Shown here in pieces: positions 6,779 to 12,730 of a stretch of DNA of 12,730 bases (the stretch's first letter is position 1; each line of letters starts with the position of its first letter). Made by a program: the position numbers and the translations under genes. Where the stretch lies: positions 1 through 12,730 of the forward strand of contig CAYWFS010000043.1 in assembly GCA_964457685.1 (NCBI GenBank), read 5' to 3'. Source of the stretch: UMGS1696 sp964457685 (GTDB lineage: Bacteria > Bacillota > Clostridia > Oscillospirales > CAG-272). The notes beneath the pieces are model-generated. The model worked only from the letters and a program-made list of their open reading frames with translations. It did not search any database and was not told the origin of the DNA.

Positions 6779-7712
6779 AAGAATATTTTGTGTACTGCTT
6801 CTTGTTTGCATTACAGCCGTTATGACAGTCGGAGCTTTTGCGGCTTATCCTTCATCGGGAAAAATTCCACCCGAGGGTTCTGTACTTCTCGAGGGAAAGA
6901 TTATCGGCGAAAAAATAGGTTGGGATGGCACGGAAAACACCGGTAGAGCTGCGGCTTGTGACGGAAATATCTACACATACTATGACCCGACACAGGGAAT
7001 GGACGACAACTGCTATGTCGGAATCAAGCTCAGTGAGAAGTATGTGCTTACCATGGCTTGCATTATGCCGAGAGACGGTCAGCTTGCGAGATATGACGGC
7101 GGTATGATACAAGGCTCAGACGACGGAAAAAACTGGACAACGCTTTGGCAGTCAAAATCCGCCGTAGATGAGTTTGAGTGGCAGGTGATAAAGAAATTCA
7201 AGAACAACGTCGGCTATACATACTACCGTTATTGGAACGACAGAAATCACGGAGACGTTGCCGAGGTAGAGCTTTACGGTTATGCAGGAACATCCGACGG
7301 AATATCGACACTTTCCACACCGATAGTAAGCGTTAAAATAGCGTTTGATACAATGGGAGGAGATGGAAAACCGAGTGAAATCGAAGCCGTATTCGGAGGA
7401 ACTTATCCGAGCCTTGACTGCACGACAGAAAAAGAGGGATATACATTCGACGGATGGTACACAGCTCCCGTGAACGGTGTTAAGGTAGATGAGGGAAGTC
7501 GTATAACCTCCCCCACAGATATAACTCTTTACGCACACTGGACGGAAATTAGTGAAATTAGTGAAGATAATGTAGTTTCTTCGGAGGATGAAGTCCACAC
7601 GGAGGAGAGTGGCGGCTTCACAAATATACAGTGCATTGCAATGACAGGTGCATTGATATTTGTTCTTTTCGCAGTTGTTGCGGTGGTTACCAAAAAGACA
7701 GCAAAAAAATAA
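6771..7712 (+). CDS. Surface protein: signal peptide, discoidin-like domain, InlB B-repeat, C-terminal membrane anchor
   Basis: The 313-residue product has four readable parts. Residues 1-25 are a signal peptide (MLKRIF, hydrophobic core, AFAA-Y). Residues of about 40-171 look like an F5/8 type C (discoidin-like) carbohydrate- or ligand-binding domain. Supporting features are the early GWDG-TEN segment, DGNIYTYYDP at 64-73, GSDDGKNWTTLW at 115-126 (the usual S-DG--W stretch) and the final YYRYW...AEVELYG. Residues 187-258 are a Listeria-Bacteroides (InlB B-type) repeat with FDTMGG and GYTFDGWYT, ending ITLYAHWTE. An acidic Ser/Glu linker leads to a membrane helix (about 286-306) and the basic end KKTAKK. 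It is therefore predicted to be held on the outer face of the membrane. Translation is probably coupled to the CotH-family gene, which has the same anchoring plan. The pair may act on the same ligand or envelope structure. Ligand unknown. Confidence 0.82.
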   Translation: MLKRIFCVLLLVCITAVMTVGAFAAYPSSGKIPPEGSVLLEGKIIGEKIGWDGTENTGRAAACDGNIYTYYDPTQGMDDNCYVGIKLSEKYVLTMACIMPRDGQLARYDGGMIQGSDDGKNWTTLWQSKSAVDEFEWQVIKKFKNNVGYTYYRYWNDRNHGDVAEVELYGYAGTSDGISTLSTPIVSVKIAFDTMGGDGKPSEIEAVFGGTYPSLDCTTEKEGYTFDGWYTAPVNGVKVDEGSRITSPTDITLYAHWTEISEISEDNVVSSEDEVHTEESGGFTNIQCIAMTGALIFVLFAVVAVVTKKTAKK

Positions 7713-7730
7713 TAGTTTCGTCGTAAAAAC

Positions 7731-7790
7731 AGACACTTCAAGATACCGACTTTCTCATGAGGTCGAGCCTTGGAGTGTCTTTGCTTTTTT
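7731..7790 (+). terminator. Rho-independent terminator of the CotH/discoidin operon
   Basis: AGACACTTCAAG (7731-7742) pairs with CTTGGAGTGTCT (7769-7780) over 12 positions with one G-T wobble. An inner CGAC/GTCG stem (7747-7750 with 7762-7765) extends the structure, and a T-rich tail (7781-7790) follows. It starts 18 bases after the stop codon. Confidence 0.88.
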
Positions 7791-7835
7791 AATACAATGT
7801 TAAATAAAAAGTACCGCAAATTAACAATAATTATA

Positions 7836-7864
7836 TTGACATGAATCTACAATGAGTTTATAAT
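7836..7864 (+). promoter_or_regulatory. Consensus promoter of the CmpB-FtsH-CmpB operon
   Basis: A perfect TTGACA (7836-7841), a 17-base spacer and a perfect TATAAT (7859-7864). This is the full consensus for the housekeeping sigma factor, so strong constitutive transcription is expected. The leader to ATG 7917 is about 46 bases and contains no obvious riboswitch or hairpin. Confidence 0.9.
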
Positions 7865-7916
7865 TATCTTGCAAAGAAATGTTCATTACTGAATCATTAT
7901 CTCTTGGAGGAAAAGT

Positions 7917-8672
7917 ATGAATATCTTTTTAAAGTACGCATTTTTATTTTTCATAGGCTCCCTTATCGGATGGGTGATAGAGCTTATATTCAGAAAATAC
8001 TTTGCACCCGAAAATAAAGAGCATCGCTGGATAAATCCGGGCTTTTGCGTGGGACCGTATCTTCCGCTTTACGGATTCGGACTCTGTCTGCTTTATATGA
8101 TAGCATCGCTTGAAAAATACAGCATTATAGAAAATACAGTACTTAACAAGCTGCTTCTTTTCTTTATAATGGCGGTCTGCATGACGGTAATAGAGTATAT
8201 AGCCGGTATTTTCTGCCTTAAAGTGGCTAATGTACGACTTTGGGATTACAGTGAAATGTGGGGAAACATAAACGGTATAATCTGCCCCGTGTTTTCCTGT
8301 GCATGGGCGGCTCTCGGTGCGATATATTACTTTTTGATACATCCGAGAATACTTTCCGCACTTACATGGCTGTCGCAGAATCTCGCATTTTCGTTTTTCG
8401 TGGGACTGTTTTACGGAGTGTTTATAATAGACGTTGTTTATTCTTCAAATCTCATTATGAAGCTCAAAAAATATGCCGAAGAAAACGAAGTTATCGTCAA
8501 ATACGAAAGCCTCAAGGTACATATCAAGCAGTTTGAGGAAAGAGCCGCAGTACGTTCACATTTCTTCATTTTTGTACGCTCTGAAGGAATGCTGAACAAG
8601 CACCTTTCCGAAATGAAGGAATCATTTGAAAAGAAAAGCGTAAAGCTGAAAAATAAACTGAAGAAAAACTAA
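7917..8672 (+). CDS. CmpB-family membrane protein 1 (putative 'ABC transporter type IV')
   Basis: This 251-residue membrane protein matches the Pfam family called putative ABC-transporter type IV (ABC_trans_CmpB). That name is weakly founded, and no ATP-binding cassette gene is nearby. Five hydrophobic helices are visible at about 4-25, 44-64, 76-99, 119-141 and 156-180. The family motifs are IGSLIGWVIEL (13-23), NPGFCVGPYLPLYGFG (40-55), an intramembrane Glu (VIEY, E93) and LWDYSEMWGNINGIICP (108-124). Residues 182-251 are a soluble, strongly basic, probably coiled tail ending KLKNKLKKN. Hand count gives 18 Lys/Arg against 10 Asp/Glu in 181-251. ATG 7917 has GGAGG at 7906-7910. It is first in an operon with ftsH and a paralogue; the ftsH start is 14 bases after its stop. 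Function unknown. A role with the FtsH protease is inferred only from gene order. Confidence 0.82.
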   Translation: MNIFLKYAFLFFIGSLIGWVIELIFRKYFAPENKEHRWINPGFCVGPYLPLYGFGLCLLYMIASLEKYSIIENTVLNKLLLFFIMAVCMTVIEYIAGIFCLKVANVRLWDYSEMWGNINGIICPVFSCAWAALGAIYYFLIHPRILSALTWLSQNLAFSFFVGLFYGVFIIDVVYSSNLIMKLKKYAEENEVIVKYESLKVHIKQFEERAAVRSHFFIFVRSEGMLNKHLSEMKESFEKKSVKLKNKLKKN

Positions 8673-8686
8673 AGGGGGAAAATTTT

Positions 8687-10498
8687 ATGCAGGAGATAAA
8701 AAAGCCGAAAAAGCCGCTTGTATTTTATTACCTGATAGTTCTTGTAGTCATACTTGTGTTAAATTTGTTTATCACACCTTTTGTATCGCAAAGACAGATA
8801 CATGATGTGGATTACGGAACATTCATGAAAATGACGGAAGAAGAAAATATCGGTAAGGTAGAGGTTCAGGATAATCAAATACTCTTTACAGATAAAGCCG
8901 AGGAGACCATATACAGAACGGGCAAAATGGACGACCCGGGTATGACCGAGAGACTTTATTCTTCGGGTGCGGAGTTCACTCGTGAAATAATCGAGGAAAC
9001 TTCTCCGCTGTTAAGCTTTATTATGTCATGGGTAATTCCCGTACTCATTTTCTGGGGACTCGGACAGCTGCTCACCAAAAAACTTATGAAGCACGCAGGC
9101 GGTCAAAACTCCATGATGTTCAACATGGGTAAAAGCAATGCGAAAATCTATGTCAAGTCCTCCGACGGAATCAAGTTTTCCGATGTTGCTGGAGAGGATG
9201 AAGCAAAGGAAAATCTCACCGAAATCGTAGATTATCTCCATAATCCTAAAAAATACGAAGAAATCGGTGCGTCAATGCCCAAGGGTATCCTCCTCGTAGG
9301 CCCTCCCGGAACAGGTAAAACAATGCTTGCAAAGGCTGTCGCAGGTGAGGCAAATGTTCCGTTCTTCTCTATGTCAGGCTCGGAGTTTGTCGAAATGTTC
9401 GTCGGTATGGGTGCGTCAAAGGTGCGTGACCTTTTCAAACAGGCTAAAGAAAAAGCTCCGTGTATAGTTTTCATAGACGAAATTGACGCTATAGGCGGAA
9501 AAAGAGACGGCAGAATAGGCGGAAACGATGAAAGAGAACAGACCCTCAATCAGCTTCTCACCGAAATGGACGGATTTGAGGGTAACACGGGAGTTATCAT
9601 TCTTGCGGCAACAAACCGTCCCGAAAGCCTTGACCCTGCACTTACAAGACCGGGAAGATTCGACCGCAGAGTGCCTGTTGAGCTTCCCGACCTCAAGGGC
9701 AGAGAAGAGATACTCAGAGTCCACGCAAGAAAGGTCAAGCTGGAGAGCGGCATTGATTTCACACATATCGCAAGAATGGCATCCGGTGCTTCAGGTGCGG
9801 AGCTTGCAAATATCGTAAATGAAGCCGCACTCAGAGCTATACGAAGTGACAGACAGAGAGTTTCTCAGGCAGACCTTGAAGAAAGCATAGAAGTCGTAAT
9901 CGCAGGATACCAAAAGAAAAACGCAATTCTCACCGATAACGAAAAAATGATAGTTGCATATCATGAGATAGGTCACGCTCTTGTTGCGGCAATGCAGACA
10001 AATTCCGCACCCGTGCAGAAGATAACAATAGTTCCTCGTACTTCGGGGGCACTCGGTTACACAATGCAGGTTGACGAAAAAGAGCATTACCTCATGAGTA
10101 AGGAAGAAATAGAAAACAAGATAGCAACTCTCACAGGCGGACGTGCGGCGGAGGAGGTTGCGGTAGGCTCGATTACCACCGGTGCTTCAAACGATATTGA
10201 ACAGGCTACAAAGCTTGCACGTGCAATGATAACACGCTACGGTATGAGTGAAGATTTCGGAATGGTTGCAATGGAAACGGTAACAAACCAGTATCTCGGC
10301 GGTGACACATCACTTTCATGCTCGGTTGAAACTCAGACTGAAATAGACAAAAAGGTTGTTGAACTTGTTAAAAAACAGCATGAAAAAGCACTTTCAATAC
10401 TCGGTGACAATCGCAGAAAGCTTGATGAGCTTGCACAGTATCTGTATGAGAACGAGACCATAACAGGCGAAGAATTTATGAGAATTTTGAACGCATAA
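8687..10498 (+). CDS. ftsH: ATP-dependent zinc metalloprotease FtsH
   Basis: FtsH is a membrane-anchored hexameric AAA+ protease that extracts and degrades membrane and short-lived cytosolic proteins. In 603 residues I see a first membrane helix (about 11-33) and a short extracytoplasmic domain (about 40-105). A second helix follows (about 107-127). The AAA module has Walker A GPPGTGKT (205-212), the pore loop MFVG (237-240), Walker B FIDEID (262-267) and the second region of homology ending TRPGRFDRR (320-328). The M41 peptidase has the zinc motif HEIGH (426-430) and the third ligand D503 in SNDIEQAT. All catalytic elements are intact. Ile428 replaces the usual Ala of HEAGH. The C-terminus is short compared with many FtsH proteins of about 640 residues. 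AGGGGGA (8673-8679) precedes ATG 8687. The context is unusual: the gene lies between two CmpB-family genes, not beside tilS-hpt, so it may be a second, specialised FtsH. Confidence 0.95.
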   Translation: MQEIKKPKKPLVFYYLIVLVVILVLNLFITPFVSQRQIHDVDYGTFMKMTEEENIGKVEVQDNQILFTDKAEETIYRTGKMDDPGMTERLYSSGAEFTREIIEETSPLLSFIMSWVIPVLIFWGLGQLLTKKLMKHAGGQNSMMFNMGKSNAKIYVKSSDGIKFSDVAGEDEAKENLTEIVDYLHNPKKYEEIGASMPKGILLVGPPGTGKTMLAKAVAGEANVPFFSMSGSEFVEMFVGMGASKVRDLFKQAKEKAPCIVFIDEIDAIGGKRDGRIGGNDEREQTLNQLLTEMDGFEGNTGVIILAATNRPESLDPALTRPGRFDRRVPVELPDLKGREEILRVHARKVKLESGIDFTHIARMASGASGAELANIVNEAALRAIRSDRQRVSQADLEESIEVVIAGYQKKNAILTDNEKMIVAYHEIGHALVAAMQTNSAPVQKITIVPRTSGALGYTMQVDEKEHYLMSKEEIENKIATLTGGRAAEEVAVGSITTGASNDIEQATKLARAMITRYGMSEDFGMVAMETVTNQYLGGDTSLSCSVETQTEIDKKVVELVKKQHEKALSILGDNRRKLDELAQYLYENETITGEEFMRILNA

Positions 10499-10512
10499 GA
10501 GGTCACACGCAT

Positions 10513-11541
10513 ATGGGAAAGGTGATTTTCACAAACGAAAAAACGGAGAAGCACAAACAGGAAGAGGTGGAGCTTATTTTGCCCGAGGATAGCTTCATCG
10601 GGAAAATGCTTCGTGAAAGCGAAAATCTTCTTGAAACAGCCGAAAAAACAGAAAATGAGCTTGACGAATACTTTGCGGAAATGGTAAACAGTGAGAATAT
10701 AACCGACGAGGATGTTGAGCTTAGGACTGAAGCCTTGCGAAATGTGTCGTCCAACCTTACGAAAGCAAGCCTTGTTTCCATAGGACTTGAGGATGAAATG
10801 CGCTCAAGGTGGCGTGATGTGCAGAAAAGCAAGAAGAAGCGTATCATATCGAGAGCTCCCGCAAACGCAACTATAGATTATCGCGAAAAAAAGACAGACC
10901 ATTTTGCACAGGGTACTAATTTCTATAAGCTGGCATTGGTTTTCATAATCGGTAGCTTTGTCGGGGTCGTTATTGAGCTTATCTGGTGCCTGCTAAAAAA
11001 CGGATACCTTGAAAGCAGAGCCGGTCTTGTGTATGGACCTTTCAATATGCTGTACGGTTTCGGTGCCTGTGCATTGACCGTTATTCTGTACGGATTCAGA
11101 AACCATTCTCACTGGCTGTCGTTCATCGGCGGTTTTCTCGTGGGAAGTCTTGTCGAATACGGATGCTCATTTGCACAAGAGCTTATTTTCGGCTCACGTT
11201 CGTGGGATTACAGCGAAATGCCGTTCAACATAAACGGAAGAATATGCCTGCTTTATTCCATTTTCTGGGGATTTCTCGGGGTGCTGTGGATAAAGAATCT
11301 GTATCCCCGTTTATCCGCACTCATATTGAAGATTCCCGATAAAATCGGAAAGACCGTTACATGGCTGCTTGCACTTTTTATGATATTTGACGGTGCCGTG
11401 TCTCTCATTGCGGTAACGAGATGGTCTCAAAGACTTGAAAACAAGCCTGCGGACAACTCATTTATCGAGTTTATAGACGAAAGATTCGACAATGAACGCA
11501 TGGAAAAAATATATGCGAATATGGTTTTCGGTGACGAATAG
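10513..11541 (+). CDS. CmpB-family membrane protein 2 with acidic cytosolic N-terminal extension
   Basis: This is a 342-residue paralogue of the first gene of the operon. The membrane part (about 137-302) repeats the same motifs. IGSFVGVVIEL (146-156) has Val where protein 1 has Trp. YGPFNMLYGFG (174-184), LVEYG (213-217) with the intramembrane Glu, SWDYSEMPFNINGRIC (230-245) and LYPRLSAL (263-270) follow. Five helices are predicted (about 138-160, 173-194, 201-220, 243-262, 281-301). Unlike protein 1, it has about 130 soluble residues in front. Residues 1-100 are acidic (hand count 25 Asp/Glu, 12 Lys/Arg) and probably partly coiled. A basic juxtamembrane block (QKSKKKR, 104-110) comes next. 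A short charged tail ends MVFGDE. GAGG (10499-10502) lies directly after the ftsH stop, and the gap between the genes is 14 bases. The gene closes the operon at the nested hairpin. Function unknown; partnership with FtsH and protein 1 is inferred. Confidence 0.8.
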   Translation: MGKVIFTNEKTEKHKQEEVELILPEDSFIGKMLRESENLLETAEKTENELDEYFAEMVNSENITDEDVELRTEALRNVSSNLTKASLVSIGLEDEMRSRWRDVQKSKKKRIISRAPANATIDYREKKTDHFAQGTNFYKLALVFIIGSFVGVVIELIWCLLKNGYLESRAGLVYGPFNMLYGFGACALTVILYGFRNHSHWLSFIGGFLVGSLVEYGCSFAQELIFGSRSWDYSEMPFNINGRICLLYSIFWGFLGVLWIKNLYPRLSALILKIPDKIGKTVTWLLALFMIFDGAVSLIAVTRWSQRLENKPADNSFIEFIDERFDNERMEKIYANMVFGDE

Positions 11542-11551
11542 AAAATAAAAA

Positions 11552-11637
11552 AATCCTCTGCGGAAGTGAACCGATCCACAAATCGTTAGATTTTGATCTA
11601 ACTTTTTGGTGGCACATCAAACCGTGGAGGATTTTTT
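11552..11637. terminator. Nested-hairpin bidirectional terminator, related to the 211-257 element
   Basis: Outer stem: AATCCTCTGCGG (11552-11563) with CCGTGGAGGATT (11622-11633), 12 pairs including two G-T wobbles, followed by a T-run (to 11637). A-rich sequence before the stem provides a T-run on the other strand. Inside are GTG/CAC (11566-11568 with 11613-11615), CCAC/GTGG (11576-11579 with 11609-11612) and the tight hairpin GTTAGAT/ATCTAAC (11585-11591 with 11596-11602). It lies between convergent genes (CmpB protein 2 and gdhA) and probably ends both. Confidence 0.8.
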
Positions 11638-11652
11638 ATTTATCTTAATTAA

Positions 11653-12730
11653 TTATACGCCCTGAGCAATCATTGCGTTTACGACCTTGGAGAAGCCTGC
11701 GATATTTGCACCGGCAACGTAGTTTCCTTCCATGCCGTACTCACGAGCAGCATCGTCGATATTGTGGTAGATACCGGTCATGATTCCCTTGAGCTTTGCG
11801 TCAACCTCTTCGGCGGACCAGCTGAGTCTTTCGCTGTTCTGAGACATTTCGAGACCGCTTGTTGCAACACCGCCCGCATTTGAAGCCTTGCCGCATACAA
11901 ATACTACGCCGTTTTCCTGGAGATACTTGGTAGCTTCAATAGATGTGGGCATATTCGCACCCTCGCATACATACTTAACACCGTTCTTTACGAGATCCTT
12001 TGCATCCTCGAGAAGAAGTTCGTTCTGTGTAGCACAGGGAAGTGCAATGTCACACTTAACAGACCATACACCCTTGCCTTCGTGGTATTCAGCGGAGGGT
12101 TTAGCGGCTTTGTATTCGGAAATTCTGCCACGTCTGCCTTCCTTGATTTCCTTGACAAGTGAAAGGTCAATGCCGTCTTTGTCGTAGATCCAGCCTGCGG
12201 AGTCACTCATTGTAACGACCTTTGCACCGAGCTGCTGTGCCTTTTCAACTGCGTAGGTTGCTACATTACCTGCACCGGATACGCAAACTGTTTTGCCTTC
12301 AAGACCGTCGTTGTGACATCTGAGAAGCTCATCGGTGAGGTAGAGAAGACCGTAGCCTGTTGCCTGAGTGCGAACGAGAGAACCGCCGTAGGAGAGACCC
12401 TTACCGGTGAGAACACCTTCGTAAAGACCTGTGAGTCTCTTGTACTGACCGAACATATAACCGATTTCTCTTGCACCTGTACCGATGTCGCCTGCGGGAA
12501 CGTCTGTGTCAGCACCGATATACTTGTAAAGCTCTGTTATGAAGGACTGGCAGAACGCCATAACTTCACGGTCGCTCTTTCCCTTGGGGTCGAAGTCGGA
12601 ACCGCCCTTACCTCCACCCATAGGAAGACCTGTAAGGCTGTTTTTGAAGGTCTGCTCAAAGCCGAGGAACTTAATAACGGAGAGGTTTACGGACGGGTGA
12701 AGTCTGATACCGCCCTTGTAAGGACCGATA
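11653..12730 (-). CDS. gdhA: Glutamate dehydrogenase GdhA (N-terminus outside window)
   Basis: GdhA interconverts 2-oxoglutarate plus ammonium and L-glutamate with a nicotinamide cofactor, a main route of nitrogen assimilation in anaerobic clostridia. The visible 358 residues are in frame to the right edge; family members are about 445 residues, so roughly 85-90 are missing. The fragment opens with GPYKGGIRLHPSVN, a substrate-binding Lys region. The catalytic Lys segment MGGGKGGSDFDPKG and the catalytic Asp in PAGDIGTGAREIGY follow. The Rossmann part has VSGAGNVATYAVEKAQ and then MSDSAGWIYD. The SDS triplet after the second strand resembles NADP-dependent enzymes such as E. coli GdhA more than the NAD-dependent Clostridium symbiosum enzyme, so NADP use is my inference. 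The internal ATG at 12619-12621 lies inside the conserved core and is not the start. The gene stops just beyond the nested hairpin that it shares with the convergent operon. Confidence 0.95.
   Translation of the reverse strand, partial: IGPYKGGIRLHPSVNLSVIKFLGFEQTFKNSLTGLPMGGGKGGSDFDPKGKSDREVMAFCQSFITELYKYIGADTDVPAGDIGTGAREIGYMFGQYKRLTGLYEGVLTGKGLSYGGSLVRTQATGYGLLYLTDELLRCHNDGLEGKTVCVSGAGNVATYAVEKAQQLGAKVVTMSDSAGWIYDKDGIDLSLVKEIKEGRRGRISEYKAAKPSAEYHEGKGVWSVKCDIALPCATQNELLLEDAKDLVKNGVKYVCEGANMPTSIEATKYLQENGVVFVCGKASNAGGVATSGLEMSQNSERLSWSAEEVDAKLKGIMTGIYHNIDDAAREYGMEGNYVAGANIAGFSKVVNAMIAQGV

Noticed and set aside
7152..7736. 194-codon open frame on the minus strand over the discoidin/InlB gene
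   Set aside because: It is antisense to clear domains on the plus strand; its Cys/Tyr-rich translation has no family resemblance. Shadow frame.
11566..11633. T-box-like GGTGGCAC...CCG sequence in the nested hairpin
   Set aside because: It resembles part of a T-box antiterminator, but it stands at the end of two convergent genes with no gene downstream to regulate, and stem I and the specifier region are missing.

Overview
The window looks like chromosomal DNA of an anaerobic gut-type Clostridia, probably Oscillospirales/Ruminococcaceae-like. The evidence is Firmicute-style signals (AGGAGG-type ribosome binding sites, TTGACA/TATAAT promoters, GC stem plus T-run terminators), medium GC, and protein families typical of that group (MtaB, M24 peptidase, CmpB-family membrane proteins, CotH-type surface proteins, InlB B-repeats). 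The genus assignment is an inference. A run of exactly 100 N (6274-6373) shows that this is a scaffolded draft assembly, possibly a metagenome bin.

Layout. (1) 1-174: C-terminal end of a secreted-looking protein built from ten TGDN tetrapeptides. A strong bidirectional hairpin terminator (211-257) follows. (2) 282-1649, minus strand: mtaB, a tRNA-modifying radical SAM enzyme, with its own promoter. (3) 1848-4391, plus strand: a divergently transcribed nucleotidyltransferase-fold protein and an M24 aminopeptidase P-like enzyme, closed by a terminator at 4401-4439. (4) 4601-7712: a two-gene surface operon of an exported, membrane-anchored CotH-kinase protein (interrupted by the N gap) and a discoidin-like/InlB-repeat protein that is also membrane-anchored. 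Promoter 4523-4552; terminator 7731-7790. (5) 7917-11541: a tight three-gene operon behind a perfect consensus promoter (7836-7864). It encodes a CmpB-family five-helix membrane protein, an FtsH AAA+ metalloprotease, and a second CmpB-family protein with a long acidic cytosolic N-terminus. (6) 11653-12730, minus strand: gdhA (glutamate dehydrogenase), whose 5' end lies beyond the window. A nested hairpin shared by the two convergent units separates it from the operon.

The most interesting element is the CmpB-FtsH-CmpB operon. Two paralogous polytopic membrane proteins of unproven function bracket a membrane protease with 14-nt gaps on each side, and their soluble arms carry opposite net charge. 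This suggests, without proving, a dedicated membrane proteolysis complex. The second point of interest is the CotH/discoidin pair, a candidate extracytoplasmic protein-phosphorylation and adhesion module. The third is a pair of related palindromes at the two ends of the window, which look like copies of one dispersed element used as terminators. No CRISPR array, tRNA, rRNA, intact transposon or defence system was seen, and no gene-free stretch exceeds about 210 bases.
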